Below the pieces are notes generated by a model. It had not been told where the DNA came from, searched no databases, and saw only the letters and a program-made list of their open reading frames with translations. Below are positions 46,432 to 54,916 of a stretch of DNA of 56,648 nucleotides, one piece after another; position 1 is the first letter of the stretch, and each line of letters opens with the position of its first letter. The position numbers and the translations under genes were made by a program. The DNA comes from a virus, in the IMG/VR virus record IMGVR_UViG_3300048834_000930, positions 1 to 56,648 of that record, one strand, 5' to 3'.

Positions 46432-47727
46432 GTGCCCCAAGATCCGATTATTTACGGCCCAAACGGCAAGCCGGTTGATCGTGCCAGAGTTGAGAAAACC
46501 TTGGTTCGGCCGCAATCGTTCCCCGGAAAGAACGAATGGCAGGAGCAAATTGCTGGTGGGCTGTCGCCAGCGGACCTTGCATCGATTTACCAAGATGCTG
46601 CGAATATTGACGGCGACCCATCGAGATTTTTGAACTTTGCTGAGGAGCTTGAGGAGCGCGACGGCCACTATGCCGGCATCCTCTCCACGCGTAAGCACGC
46701 GGTTGCCGGCGTCGAATATTCGTTCGTTGGCCCCGATAAGGCGTTGGCTGAGGAAATTGCGTCGATGCTCAAACTTGTCTTGGTCGACGCGATTGATGCT
46801 TTGCTTGACGGCATTGGCAAGGGATATTCGGTCGTCAAAATCCTTTGGGGCCTCAACGAAAAGCGGTGGGCGATTGCCGGGTTTGAGTGGGTCGATCCGC
46901 ATTGGCTGCGATGGAAGGGCAATATTCCGATGCTGCTCAGCGCGGATGGTAAGAAGACGACGGATCTGCCGCCATTTACCTTTGCGGTGCACTTGCCTCG
47001 ATTGAAGTGCGGTGCGCCTATTCGCGGCGGCCTTGCGCGCCGGTGTGGCTTCTTGCACCTCGCCAAGTCCTACTCGCTAAAAGACTGGCTCGGCCTTGCG
47101 CGTGTGTATGGGATGCCAGTTCCGACGGGCCAGTATCCGCGAAGTTCAACAAAGGAAGAAATTGACGACCTGCTTAGAGTTGTCAAAAATCTTAGATCCT
47201 ACGGCGGCGGCGTTTATCCGGACAATGCGAAGGTGGCATTTGAGCACTCGTCGGCCGCGGCAAACGGCAAGTCGATGTTTGGCGATCTCTTCGAGATGAT
47301 GAACGCTGAGATGTCAAAGGCGGTGCTTGGCCAGGTCGGGACATCCGATGGCGGTCAAGGCAACTCGCGCCAAACCGAGATGGGCAAGGTGCGACGCGAC
47401 ATTTTGGAGCATGACGCGAAGTCGCTGGCGATCACGCTCACGAGGTGGATCGTGCAGCCGTATTGCTGGCTCAACTATGGGACTGTCGAGAACGCGCCGG
47501 TTGTCGTGCCGGGCATTTCTTCGATCGAAGACATCTTGGCGTTCTCGCGTTCCGTTGGCGAGCTTGTCGATGTCGGTCTCCCGATTGGTGTCGACGCGGT
47601 CTACGAGCACTTGCCGATCCGGCCGGCCGCCGAGGGCGAAGCTTTGTTGACGCCTCGAGTTGCGGTTGGCCCCGCGCCGAGTCCTGACGATTCAAATGAC
47701 AACGAGGGTGATGATGGCAAAAAGTAA
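46432..47727 (+). CDS. Portal protein, Mu gp29-like (DUF935)
   Basis: 431 residues from GTG 46432. DUF935 signs: LSPADLASIYQDAANID, FAEELEERDGHYAGILSTRKHAVAG, LDGIGKGYSVVKILWG, KSYSLKDWLGLARVYGMPVPTG and the long terminal region LGQVGTSDGGQGNSRQ, DAKSLAITLTRWIVQPYCWLNYG. It forms the dodecameric DNA channel. The Mu gpF-type head morphogenesis gene that normally follows is absent; the protease-scaffold gene overlaps directly. Confidence 0.9.
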   Translation: MPQDPIIYGPNGKPVDRARVEKTLVRPQSFPGKNEWQEQIAGGLSPADLASIYQDAANIDGDPSRFLNFAEELEERDGHYAGILSTRKHAVAGVEYSFVGPDKALAEEIASMLKLVLVDAIDALLDGIGKGYSVVKILWGLNEKRWAIAGFEWVDPHWLRWKGNIPMLLSADGKKTTDLPPFTFAVHLPRLKCGAPIRGGLARRCGFLHLAKSYSLKDWLGLARVYGMPVPTGQYPRSSTKEEIDDLLRVVKNLRSYGGGVYPDNAKVAFEHSSAAANGKSMFGDLFEMMNAEMSKAVLGQVGTSDGGQGNSRQTEMGKVRRDILEHDAKSLAITLTRWIVQPYCWLNYGTVENAPVVVPGISSIEDILAFSRSVGELVDVGLPIGVDAVYEHLPIRPAAEGEALLTPRVAVGPAPSPDDSNDNEGDDGKK

Positions 47728-48790
47728 AGACGAACAAGTCACGAGTTTTGATCTCGGCATCGAGTTTTCCGTTGCGAATAACGCTGCTCAGGTTGCCGGT
47801 GAGGGGACGACGAGCGAACCTCCGAGTGAGTTTCTCCTGATCCCTGACGAGCCGACGATTTACGCGCGGGATGGTCGGGTGTTCCGCGTCTATGACCGTA
47901 CCGCGTTGCTCGAAGCGTTCGCGGCGAATCAGGCTGAGTTGCCGATCGACGTCAATCACAACGAGTTTTCGTGGTCCTCGAATGTAGACCGACGAGCCTA
48001 CGGTTGGATCGGCGGCCTCGAAGCGGTCGGGAATTTCGGAATCAAAGCGACGAAGGTCGTGTGGACCGAGCTCGGCATTGAAGCGCTCACGAAGAAATTC
48101 TACCGCTACATCTCCGGCGCCTTCGCTGTGTCGTGGCTCGACGAAGCCGACGGAACTGAAGTCGCCTTGATTACGCGGGTTCTCAACGCCGGGTTAGTCA
48201 ATAGGGGAGCAATGGTCCTGCCCGCGCTAGCAAGTGAACGGCGGGACAACTCAACCGGAGAGAGCACAGGTGAAACGATGACTCCCAAGATTCTGCAAGT
48301 ACTCGGTCTCTTAGCGACCGCAACCGAAACTCAAGTGTGCGAGGCAATCGCCACACTGCAACAAAAAGCGACGGCGACCACTGGCGTTGACCCGCTGAAG
48401 TTCGCGCCAATCGAAGACTATCGTGTCGCGCTGGCTCGCGCTGAGCGTGCCGAGTCAGAGCTGCGAACCTCGCAAGCGACGGCTCTTGCCAGCGAGGCAA
48501 AGTCGCAGATCGACCTCGCAATCTCGCAGGGTAAGGCTCCGCCCTCGATGCGGCCCATGTTCGAGCAGCTCTGCTCAAGCCGTGAAGGGCTTGAGGCGTT
48601 CAAGGTCAACATGGCTGGCGTGCAGCCCATTGTTGGACTCGTGTCGCATGTGTCCGGCGGGGTGAAGCCGCCTGGCGCATCGGATGATTCTGGCGGCGCG
48701 GCCCTAACCTCCGATGAGCGAGCAATCGCCAAGCAGCTCGGCATCTCCGATGACGAATACCTTGCAAGTAAGAAAGGTGCGAAGCAATGA
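47714..48790 (+). CDS. Prohead protease-scaffold, Mu gpI-like
   Basis: 358 residues from ATG 47714 (GAGGGTG upstream); ATG 47711 is also possible. The protease domain has LPIDVNHNEFSW (conserved His and Asn), AYGWIGGLEAVGNFG and FYRYISGAFAVSW, with LNAGLVNRGAMVLPAL after it: the catalytic His and Ser region of the gpI family. The C-terminal ~170 residues form a helical scaffold (EDYRVALARAERAESELRTS) ending in ISDDEYLASKK. It overlaps the portal by 14 nt and the next gene by 4 nt. The C-terminal part is probably also made alone. Confidence 0.85.
   Translation: MAKSKDEQVTSFDLGIEFSVANNAAQVAGEGTTSEPPSEFLLIPDEPTIYARDGRVFRVYDRTALLEAFAANQAELPIDVNHNEFSWSSNVDRRAYGWIGGLEAVGNFGIKATKVVWTELGIEALTKKFYRYISGAFAVSWLDEADGTEVALITRVLNAGLVNRGAMVLPALASERRDNSTGESTGETMTPKILQVLGLLATATETQVCEAIATLQQKATATTGVDPLKFAPIEDYRVALARAERAESELRTSQATALASEAKSQIDLAISQGKAPPSMRPMFEQLCSSREGLEAFKVNMAGVQPIVGLVSHVSGGVKPPGASDDSGGAALTSDERAIAKQLGISDDEYLASKKGAKQ
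48278..48790 (+). CDS. Internal-start scaffold protein (gpZ-like)
   Basis: An in-frame ATG at 48278 (MTPKILQVLGLLATATETQ) preceded by CACAGGTGAAACG, with AGG 7 nt upstream and GGAGAG further up, begins exactly at the junction between protease and scaffold regions. The product would be 170 residues. Mu makes its scaffold gpZ the same way from the 3' end of gene I. Confidence 0.6.
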   Translation: MTPKILQVLGLLATATETQVCEAIATLQQKATATTGVDPLKFAPIEDYRVALARAERAESELRTSQATALASEAKSQIDLAISQGKAPPSMRPMFEQLCSSREGLEAFKVNMAGVQPIVGLVSHVSGGVKPPGASDDSGGAALTSDERAIAKQLGISDDEYLASKKGAKQ

Positions 48791-49203
48791 CCGCAGCAAC
48801 ACAAGACCTCGGCTCCAAGCAGCGGATTGGCACGTTCTATGAACTTCCGCCAAAGGCTGCAACCACGCACTACATCGGAACGCTCGCCGGCGACAAAGCC
48901 GGAGAAGCATTGCCCGTCGTCGCTGACGTGCTGATCAAGCGCATCGGCGTCGTCGAAGCGATTGGCGGGCCGCAAGGCGCTCCAACTCGCATCAAGGTAT
49001 GCGTCGATCCGACGAAGATCTTTGGCCCATTCGCAAACTCGACGGCCGGTGACGCGCTCGCCGAAGCGGATGTGGGCGCCGTCGTCTATGGCGTCGACAA
49101 TCAAACTCTCGCCAAAACGGACGGATCCGCGACGCGGCCGGCTGTTGGCTACCTCCACAGCGTCACCGCTGAAGGCGTCTTTTTCACGAAGGTGAAGTAC
49201 TAA
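48787..49203 (+). CDS. Head decoration / capsid cement protein
   Basis: 138 residues, MTAATQDLGSKQRIGTFYEL. Small beta protein between protease and major capsid genes, the usual place of a decoration protein. ADVLIKRIGVVEAIGGPQGA and FGPFANSTAGDALAEADVGA, then VVYGVDNQTLAK and VGYLHSVTAEGVFF, fit the 'a...i..G..v..v.dn..v..ta' cement pattern. It would trimerise on the capsid surface. Overlaps the protease gene by 4 nt. Confidence 0.6.
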   Translation: MTAATQDLGSKQRIGTFYELPPKAATTHYIGTLAGDKAGEALPVVADVLIKRIGVVEAIGGPQGAPTRIKVCVDPTKIFGPFANSTAGDALAEADVGAVVYGVDNQTLAKTDGSATRPAVGYLHSVTAEGVFFTKVKY

Positions 49204-49204
49204 C

Positions 49205-50089
49205 ATGCTCAACTCAGAAAACCTCACCGCCGTTCGAACGGCGCTCAACGTTCACTATCAAAAGGGCATTTCTCGATTCCACGCGAACCTTTTGAATCAG
49301 CCAGCTATCCCAGACTGGAAGCTCATCGCTGAGGAAGTGCGATCGCAGACGGACACTGAGGAATATGCTTGGGTCCGCGACGTTCCAACGATTCGGGAAT
49401 GGCTCGGCCCCCGCGAAGTTCAGATGATCTCCGCGGCCAAGTACATCCTCACGAACCGGGACTTCGAGGGAACCATGGGCGTCGATCGAAATGCGTTCGA
49501 CGACAACAAGCTCTATCAGTACGCGAAGCCGGCAGAATTGCTTGGCGTCGCCGCGGCCGAGCATCCTTACAAGAAGATTTGGAACCTCCTTCCTGGCGGA
49601 TTGGCGACTTTGTGCCATGATGGAGTTCCGTTCTTCTCGGCGTCGCATCCGCTGAAGACGGGAACTTTCTCGAACCTCGATTCCTCGGGCAGCACTGAAT
49701 ACTGGTTCCTCGCCGATTTCAGCAAGCCGATGCTTCCGCTCGTGCATCAGATTCGTAAGGATCCCGAGTTCACGAATGAAGATCGCGTCTTCGAGGAGAA
49801 GAAATACCTTTTCGGCGTCGATGACCGCCGGGCGTTTGGCTACACACTGCCGCAACTCATGTTTGCGTCGAACAAGACGCTGGATGTGACCAACTTCGAG
49901 GCCGCCTTCAATGCGATGGCCGACTTTACGAGTTGGGAGGGTCGCAAGCTTGGCATTCGCGCCACGCACCTCATTTTCCCGACGAAGCTTCGCGGCAAGG
50001 CGATGGCGATCGTCAAGGAGAAGCTCGCCGGCGGCGAAGACAACACTTGGCACAACGGCATCAACCTCGTGGAGTGCGCTTACCTATGA
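49205..50089 (+). CDS. Major capsid protein, Mu gpT-like
   Basis: 294 residues. Family signature throughout: AIPDWKLIAEEVRSQTDTEEYAWVRDVPTIREWLGPRE in outline, YILTNRDFEGTMGVDRNAFDDNKL, LLPGGLATLCHDGVPFFSASHPLK and RATHLIFPTKLRGKAMAIVKE. It has the HK97 fold and forms the icosahedral shell. Length is as in Mu. It starts 2 nt after the decoration gene and overlaps the next by 4 nt. Confidence 0.95.
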   Translation: MLNSENLTAVRTALNVHYQKGISRFHANLLNQPAIPDWKLIAEEVRSQTDTEEYAWVRDVPTIREWLGPREVQMISAAKYILTNRDFEGTMGVDRNAFDDNKLYQYAKPAELLGVAAAEHPYKKIWNLLPGGLATLCHDGVPFFSASHPLKTGTFSNLDSSGSTEYWFLADFSKPMLPLVHQIRKDPEFTNEDRVFEEKKYLFGVDDRRAFGYTLPQLMFASNKTLDVTNFEAAFNAMADFTSWEGRKLGIRATHLIFPTKLRGKAMAIVKEKLAGGEDNTWHNGINLVECAYL

Positions 50090-50406
50090 GCGACCTGCCA
50101 TTGGCGATCATTACCCCTTCGCCGGGTAAGGTTTCGCCAAAGAAGCCCGGATCCAATGAGCAACTTTCTCGTGATGGCGAAGTGCTGCGCGTGGATAGCT
50201 TTTGGCGGTGGGCTGCCGATGAGCGGCTGGTCAGCATCAACTTTGACCAGTCCGCTATCGAGGCTCGGTTGTCGAATTCCGTCGTCGAGAAAACCTCGAC
50301 AGACGAAGTCGAACAGGTCGACGATGTCGAAATGCAAGCCACTGAAGACGCGTCGGACGAAGACGGCGATTCGGCCAAGGCAAAGGCTAAGAAGGGCAAG
50401 AAATGA
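50086..50406 (+). CDS. Mu gp35-like hypothetical protein
   Basis: 106 residues from ATG 50086 (MSDLPLAIITPSPGKVSPKK), ATGA overlap with the capsid stop. The body is short (FWRWAADERLVSINF) with an acidic then lysine-rich tail (EDASDEDGDSAKAKAKKGKK). It sits where Mu-like phages have gp35 (HI1506-type) proteins, function unknown. Confidence 0.55.
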   Translation: MSDLPLAIITPSPGKVSPKKPGSNEQLSRDGEVLRVDSFWRWAADERLVSINFDQSAIEARLSNSVVEKTSTDEVEQVDDVEMQATEDASDEDGDSAKAKAKKGKK

Positions 50407-50822
50407 CCATCGGACCATTCGTAACTAACGAGGAGCTTGTCGAGTACTTCGGCGAAAACGAAGTTCGGCTCGCGGTTACGGGTGGTGCTATTGGTTCGCC
50501 CGTCGACCTTTCAGAGCCGGAGTGGCAGACGAGGATCACCGCCGCTCTCGAAGATGCGAGCGGGCTGATCTCCACTTACATCGACGTGACAAAGGTTGAT
50601 TCATCCGTGTTGAGCAACTGGTGCCGCGACATCGCGTTTTACAAGCTTGGCCGAAAGCCCAAGAATGTGACGGAGGAAACGCGAAAGCGGTACGAGGATG
50701 CAATGGAGCAGATTAAACTCGCGGGGCAAGTGCAGCGCGCGGATGCACGCGAAGATCGAGCCATCTCGGCAAGCGGGAAGTCTTACACGCTGACGTCCGG
50801 CGAAAATGAGTGGAGCGTATGA
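50403..50822 (+). CDS. Mu gp36-like head completion protein (DUF1320)
   Basis: 139 residues. DUF1320 pattern: FVTNEELVEYFGENEVRLAV, ITAALEDASGLISTYIDV, LSNWCRDIAFYKLGRKP and the terminal SYTLTSGENEWSV. It is a neck or head-completion protein on the portal. ATGA overlaps with both neighbours. Confidence 0.85.
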   Translation: MTIGPFVTNEELVEYFGENEVRLAVTGGAIGSPVDLSEPEWQTRITAALEDASGLISTYIDVTKVDSSVLSNWCRDIAFYKLGRKPKNVTEETRKRYEDAMEQIKLAGQVQRADAREDRAISASGKSYTLTSGENEWSV

Positions 50823-51280
50823 GCGGCCTTCGTCTGCGCGCCAAAACCCGCCAAAAGCGGATGCTGATGACGCTGCGAAGGCTGGCAAATTGGCGGCCGA
50901 ATGATCTGCTTGCGTCGCTGGCATCCATTGCGTTGGAGCGGGCGCGCGCGCGGATTTTGTCGACAAAGGTGGCGCCGAGTGGCGAGTCTTGGCCACGTTG
51001 GTCGCCGCGTTACGACGCTTGGCGGGCTAAACATGCGCCGACCGGCGGCATTTTGTTCTTGTCCGGCGAGCTCGAGAAGTCGCTGGAGATTTTTGAAACG
51101 AAGTCGGCAGGGGGTCGCTACTCGGCTTTGATGGGCAGCGCGCTCGTCTATGCCGCGGCGCACAACAGCCCAAGCCCAAAAAGCAAGTTGCCGAAGCGCG
51201 AGTTTCTTGGCCTGAGCTCGCTCGACCGCGAGGAAGTTCGCCAAAAGATCCTCGATGCAATGAAAAGAGAGGCCCGATGA
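50819..51280 (+). CDS. Virion morphogenesis protein, gpG-like (phage_tail_S)
   Basis: 153 residues from ATG 50819. Signs: SGESWPRWSPRYDAWRAKHA, ILFLSGELEKSL ('iL..tG.L..sl'), ALMGSALVYAAAHN ('vgs...YA..hq') and LPKREFLGLSSLDREEV ('iPaR.fLGls..d...i'). It takes part in tail-completion and head-tail joining. In Mu gpG is encoded near gpF; here it is placed between gp36 and gp37. Confidence 0.85.
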   Translation: MSGLRLRAKTRQKRMLMTLRRLANWRPNDLLASLASIALERARARILSTKVAPSGESWPRWSPRYDAWRAKHAPTGGILFLSGELEKSLEIFETKSAGGRYSALMGSALVYAAAHNSPSPKSKLPKREFLGLSSLDREEVRQKILDAMKREAR

Positions 51281-51882
51281 TCACCGAAGCGCAGCTTGTT
51301 TCCCATTTCGTCGACGGCTTGACCGGTCTTTGCGCCGAATTTGGCATCCCGGTGCATCTGGTCAGCGAGGCGGTGAACGGCGAATTGCTCGGTCGACTTG
51401 CCATGCAGGACGTGACGATCTTGTTTGGCGTCGAGCGCTTGCGGTCGATGAATGACACGCTCATGGATTCAGCCATGTACGAGGCCAGCTTTGCGGTTGG
51501 AATCGTCGTCGATGATGCAATGCTCGCGCGCGACAAATCGATCGGCCTTCGTTTGGCGGGTGCGGTGCGCAGTGCCGTGCTTTATCTAGCGGGCAATTGC
51601 GCCGAGGGAAGCGTCACCGGTATCGCGCTCGCACCGGATGGTCGGCTGATCGAGGGGTCCGGTTGCACGATGTGGATCCTTGCGTTCGACATGGAAGACA
51701 TCGAGCTCGCCACGGAGACGAGCCTTGATTTCGTCAAACATCTCTTCAGTTCGACACTCGCCGTTGCAGGAGGAACGACCGTCCCGGATGCTCCCGAGTA
51801 TCCTGAGTTGTCGAGTTTCGAGGTTGACGTGTTCAACGATGATGACGACGAAGAACCAGCGGTCGAAGTGCTGATCGAGTGA
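51277..51882 (+). CDS. Mu gp37-like tail completion protein (DUF1834)
   Basis: 201 residues. DUF1834-like: MITEAQLVSHFVDGLTGLC, a central DVTILFGVERLRSMND, RLAGAVRSAVLYLAGNCAEG and CTMWILAFDMEDIEL strand. The C-terminus is very acidic (FEVDVFNDDDDEEPAVEV). It terminates the tail. ATGA overlap with gpG. Confidence 0.75.
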   Translation: MITEAQLVSHFVDGLTGLCAEFGIPVHLVSEAVNGELLGRLAMQDVTILFGVERLRSMNDTLMDSAMYEASFAVGIVVDDAMLARDKSIGLRLAGAVRSAVLYLAGNCAEGSVTGIALAPDGRLIEGSGCTMWILAFDMEDIELATETSLDFVKHLFSSTLAVAGGTTVPDAPEYPELSSFEVDVFNDDDDEEPAVEVLIE

Positions 51883-52139
51883 AAGTAAAGATTACCCCGA
51901 AGCCGGGTCACAAGTGTCACCGATGGGACGGGAAAGTGATTCCGCCCGAAGGTGAAATCGTTGATTTGAACACCACCGAGAAATCGATTTGGGCATCTCG
52001 CCTTGTCGATTGCCACGGTGATGCAACGCGCGAAGAGGTCAAGGATGCGCCCGCAAAAGCAGCGCCTCCCATGGCTGAACTCGGCAACGACCAGACTCGC
52101 GCTCGCGCGAAGGGAAAGGAGGTGAGCGATGATCGTTGA
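51879..52139 (+). CDS. Mu gp38-like DUF2635 protein
   Basis: 86 residues from GTG 51879. DUF2635 core: MKVKITPKPGHKCHRWDGKVIPPEG in outline, then ATREEVKDAPAKAA. Usually about 60 residues; here it has an extra basic tail (RARAKGKEVSDDR). The family is always encoded next to the tail sheath; function unknown. Overlaps the sheath gene by 11 nt. Confidence 0.8.
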   Translation: MKVKITPKPGHKCHRWDGKVIPPEGEIVDLNTTEKSIWASRLVDCHGDATREEVKDAPAKAAPPMAELGNDQTRARAKGKEVSDDR

Positions 52140-53556
52140 ATTCGACCCAACCAGTCAGCTTGTTCCCGGAATTCTCACGCAATTCACCACGGGCTCGTCG
52201 CTGGGACCGGTGAGCCCAGATCGCAAGGTGCTCATCATCTCGACGATGCTCACCGGTGCGGGCGGCACCACGGGCGAGGTTGTGCGCACGTATTCGCCGG
52301 CCGACGGTGAAGCGTGGGGTAAAGGCGGGCCGATCGACGCGATGGTGCGGGCGGTCTACCGCATGGCAGCCTCAGCGAAGGTCTACGTTCTCGCACTTGC
52401 AGAAGATGCCGCTGGCACAAAGGCCAAGGTCGACGTTACATTTGCCGGCACCGCGACCGAAGCGGGTACCGCCGAATTACTCATCGCCGGCCAGCTCGTG
52501 CGATTTGCGGTGGCGAGCGGCGACGCTGCGGCAGCGGTAGCGAGCGCGGCAAGTGCAGCGATCAACAAGGTCGCGTCATTGCCAGTCGTTGGCTCGGTGG
52601 CGAGCGCAGTGGCAACGGCCACGGCGAAGTGGAAGGGATTGAGCGGCTCGTACATCGGTGTCGAAGTGCTCAACCTCCCCGCTGGCCTCACTGCGACTCC
52701 GGCCGCTACGGCTGGTACAGCGGACCCGGACGCAACGGGTGCGGTGGCGGTGCTGCAGGGCGTCCCCACCCATTTCACGCAGCTGGTCACCGACTGGACT
52801 GCGGACGCGAACATGGACTTGCTCGAAACGGAGATTGCTCGGCGCGACACGGCGCCGGTCGGGCTCGGAGGCATTCTCTACGTGGGCGTGTCGGGCACAA
52901 AAGGCACGATGCTCACGTGGGCGGATGATCGCAATGCGCGGCTCGTCTGCGCTGTCGGTGTTGGCAAAATGCCCAACGCGCCTTGGGAGGCCGCGGCGAT
53001 GGTTGCCGGTGCTCGAGCAGGTGTCGCCGATGTGGATGTGTCTTCGCTCGGCACGCCGATGCCCGGTATTCGTCCGCCGACACTGACGAGTCAATGGCTC
53101 GACGCGATCGATCGCAACGAGTTGCTCGGTGCTGGCATCTCGACGCTTCGAGTGGGCGCCGATGGCAACGTCTACATCGAGCGCCTTGTCACGACCAAGA
53201 CACTCGACGGTGCCGGCAATCCATTCGCCGAAGATCGCAACGTGATGGATCAGGAGGTGAACGCGGTGATCCGGCTGACGATCGCCGCCAAAGGCTACAA
53301 CGCCATTCTTGGCAAGAAGTTCGTGGCCGACGATGCGCCTGAAACCGACGGTCGCGTCTCGGCGCTGACGCTGCGGGCATTCATTCAAGGCGTCATTACG
53401 GGCGATCTTGGGAAATATGCCTTCGATCCCAAAGCGAGCGCCGCGACTGTGGTCGTTGAAACGGTGCCCGGCAATATCAACGCGCGCAAGGTGAAATTCA
53501 GTTTTGCGCGTATTAAAGAGGCCTTTGGTCTCTTCAATGATGTGGAGGTGAACTAA
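52129..53556 (+). CDS. Tail sheath protein, Mu gpL-like
   Basis: 475 residues. gpL/Phage_sheath_1 pattern: VEFDPTSQLVPGILTQFTTG, KVLIISTMLTGAGG, PIDAMVRAVYRMAASAKVYVLAL, an insertion of Ala-rich strands (about residues 100-210), ITVN-type region VDVSSLGTPMPGIRPPTLTSQWLDAI and the C-terminal RKVKFSFARIKEAFGLFNDV. It contracts to drive the tube through the envelope. The stop overlaps the tube ATG by 1 nt. Confidence 0.9.
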   Translation: MIVEFDPTSQLVPGILTQFTTGSSLGPVSPDRKVLIISTMLTGAGGTTGEVVRTYSPADGEAWGKGGPIDAMVRAVYRMAASAKVYVLALAEDAAGTKAKVDVTFAGTATEAGTAELLIAGQLVRFAVASGDAAAAVASAASAAINKVASLPVVGSVASAVATATAKWKGLSGSYIGVEVLNLPAGLTATPAATAGTADPDATGAVAVLQGVPTHFTQLVTDWTADANMDLLETEIARRDTAPVGLGGILYVGVSGTKGTMLTWADDRNARLVCAVGVGKMPNAPWEAAAMVAGARAGVADVDVSSLGTPMPGIRPPTLTSQWLDAIDRNELLGAGISTLRVGADGNVYIERLVTTKTLDGAGNPFAEDRNVMDQEVNAVIRLTIAAKGYNAILGKKFVADDAPETDGRVSALTLRAFIQGVITGDLGKYAFDPKASAATVVVETVPGNINARKVKFSFARIKEAFGLFNDVEVN

Positions 53557-53933
53557 TGGCTCAGAGAACACCATTTTCGATCACGATTAGCGGTACAACC
53601 TACCCGCTGAAGGCAAAGCCTGGGTACGGCGTCGGCGGAACTTCGTACAAGCCGGCAGTCGCCTCGGACGGCAGTGAGGTGGCGGATGCATCGGAAGCGA
53701 TGATCTACCTGCCACGCATTTCCGGAGCTGAACTTATGATGGGCGGCAAGTCGCTGGCGACACTGACCAACGACCTGAGCGCCGGGAAGCTGCTCGTCAT
53801 TCTGAAGATTCGCGCCGGCGGTGCGATTTCTACGTTCACCCTCTCGGACACGAATTGCACGACTGAAAACGTCGAAGAGAAAGAAGGCGTCGTTTCGCTG
53901 GACTTCGAAGGTGGAACGGCAACTGCAACCTGA
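53556..53933 (+). CDS. Tail tube protein, Mu gpM-like
   Basis: 125 residues. Beta-barrel tube protein: PFSITISGTTYPLKAKPGYG, SYKPAVASDGSEVADASEA, KLLVILKIRAGGAISTFTL and VSLDFEGGTATAT. Position after the sheath and length agree with gpM. Hexameric rings form the DNA conduit. Confidence 0.85.
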   Translation: MAQRTPFSITISGTTYPLKAKPGYGVGGTSYKPAVASDGSEVADASEAMIYLPRISGAELMMGGKSLATLTNDLSAGKLLVILKIRAGGAISTFTLSDTNCTTENVEEKEGVVSLDFEGGTATAT

Positions 53934-54099
53934 TGAAAAGCAAGCGTTGCACGAGATTGAAGAAATCTTTGCAGCGCTTTCGCTGACGCTCGACATGATT
54001 CACGCGCCGCAGCTCACCGTTGACGGGCTGCGGAACATGCGACGCGTTGTCGAGAAGGGCCACGCGCGGGCTGTAATGCTCAAGGAACGACTCCAATGA
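53911..54099 (+). CDS. Small helical tail-region protein
   Basis: 62 residues from GTG 53911 (MERQLQPDEKQALHEIEEIF), overlapping the tube gene end by 23 nt in another frame; its stop overlaps the next ATG. Helical throughout (LSLTLDMIHAPQLTVDGLRNM). It may be an additional chaperone or a helper of the protein that follows. Confidence 0.55.
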   Translation: MERQLQPDEKQALHEIEEIFAALSLTLDMIHAPQLTVDGLRNMRRVVEKGHARAVMLKERLQ

Positions 54100-54782
54100 C
54101 CGAAATTCAAGAAGATAACGAGTGGGTAAATCGCGTTCGAGTCGAAGACGATCGGCTCATCTTGCAAGTTGGCGGCAAAGAGATCGTGTTTCGCACGCGG
54201 CTTTACACCGATGATTGGGTATACCGCGACGAATTTGAGAGCGACGACGGCGACGGTATCAACGTCACGATGTACCAGTTCGAGCTGGCGCAGCGGATGA
54301 CCGGCGAATTGCCCGACGCGTTCTATCTCCTCGATGAGTTCGATTCGGCACTGGTGCAAACGGCGGTGAGCGGACTTATCGATGCTGCTTTTGACGACGC
54401 AGAGGCCGGCGTCGACCATCGCGACGGCGAAGTTTGGGCGTCGATTCGCTATCCGTTGCGGCCGCAAACTACCTCCGAGATTGAGCTGCACGGCCGCGAC
54501 GTGAAGGGACTAGAGCCTCGCAACGTCAAGTTCCGGCCAGTTCTTGCACGCGATTTGGTTCGCGCGGATGGTGCAGGTTCGCCGACGGCTCGAATCGTCA
54601 AACTGATCTCCTGCGTGACCGAGATTCCGGAGCATCAGGTGATGCGCATGGATATGCGGGACTTCGCAGCGCTGGAATCCGCGTATCGGCTGGTAAAAAA
54701 AAATCCGAGCGAAGCCGCAAGGATGACGATGAGGATGTGGATTCAGGCGCGGGCGCGAGCGCTTGCAGCTGGTGCGAATTAG
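54096..54782 (+). CDS. Tail assembly chaperone, Mu gp41/gpE-like
   Basis: 228 residues. The first ~110 residues are an extra domain (WVNRVRVEDDRLILQVGGKE; YQFELAQRMTGELPDAFYLL). Residues 123-205 match the Mu gp41 chaperone pattern: IRYPLRPQTTSEIELHGRDVKGLEPRNVKF in outline, then ARIVKLISCVTEIPEHQVMRMDMRDFAALESA. It coats the tape measure before tube assembly. A run of nine A near the 3' end allows a -1 frameshift to a longer form. Confidence 0.8.
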   Translation: MTEIQEDNEWVNRVRVEDDRLILQVGGKEIVFRTRLYTDDWVYRDEFESDDGDGINVTMYQFELAQRMTGELPDAFYLLDEFDSALVQTAVSGLIDAAFDDAEAGVDHRDGEVWASIRYPLRPQTTSEIELHGRDVKGLEPRNVKFRPVLARDLVRADGAGSPTARIVKLISCVTEIPEHQVMRMDMRDFAALESAYRLVKKNPSEAARMTMRMWIQARARALAAGAN

Positions 54783-54916
54783 TCGTCGAGCTGGCAACGG
54801 AGGGTCTCGGGTCGGTCGCTGAATTGGAAGCGATGGAGCCTGAGGCTCTCAATTTTTATGGGCGGGCACTGGGGCGCGTGTATGGGCGTCGAGCAAAGCG
54901 AGGGAATCAATCATGA
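54096..54916 (+). CDS. Frameshifted long form of the tail assembly chaperone (gpE' / GT-type)
   Basis: After GTA AAA AAA in the 0 frame a -1 shift enters a frame open from 54695 to a TGA at 54914-54916, adding about 70 residues: an acidic linker (DDEDVDSGAGAS) and then ELVVELATEGLGSVAELEAM, ALNFYGRALGRVYGRR. The extension fills the otherwise gene-free 54783-54912 and its stop overlaps the tape measure ATG (ATGA). This is the layout of lambda G/GT, P2 E/E' and Mu 41. Predicted length about 273 residues. Confidence 0.8.
54695..54703 (+). promoter_or_regulatory. Slippery site for -1 frameshift
   Basis: Nine consecutive A. In the 0 frame it reads GTA AAA AAA AAT, containing the heptamer A-AAA-AAA (X XXY YYZ). 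Either ribosomal -1 slippage or transcriptional slippage on A9 would work. The next 30 nt (CGAGCGAAGCC...) give no strong hairpin that I can see. Confidence 0.75.
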
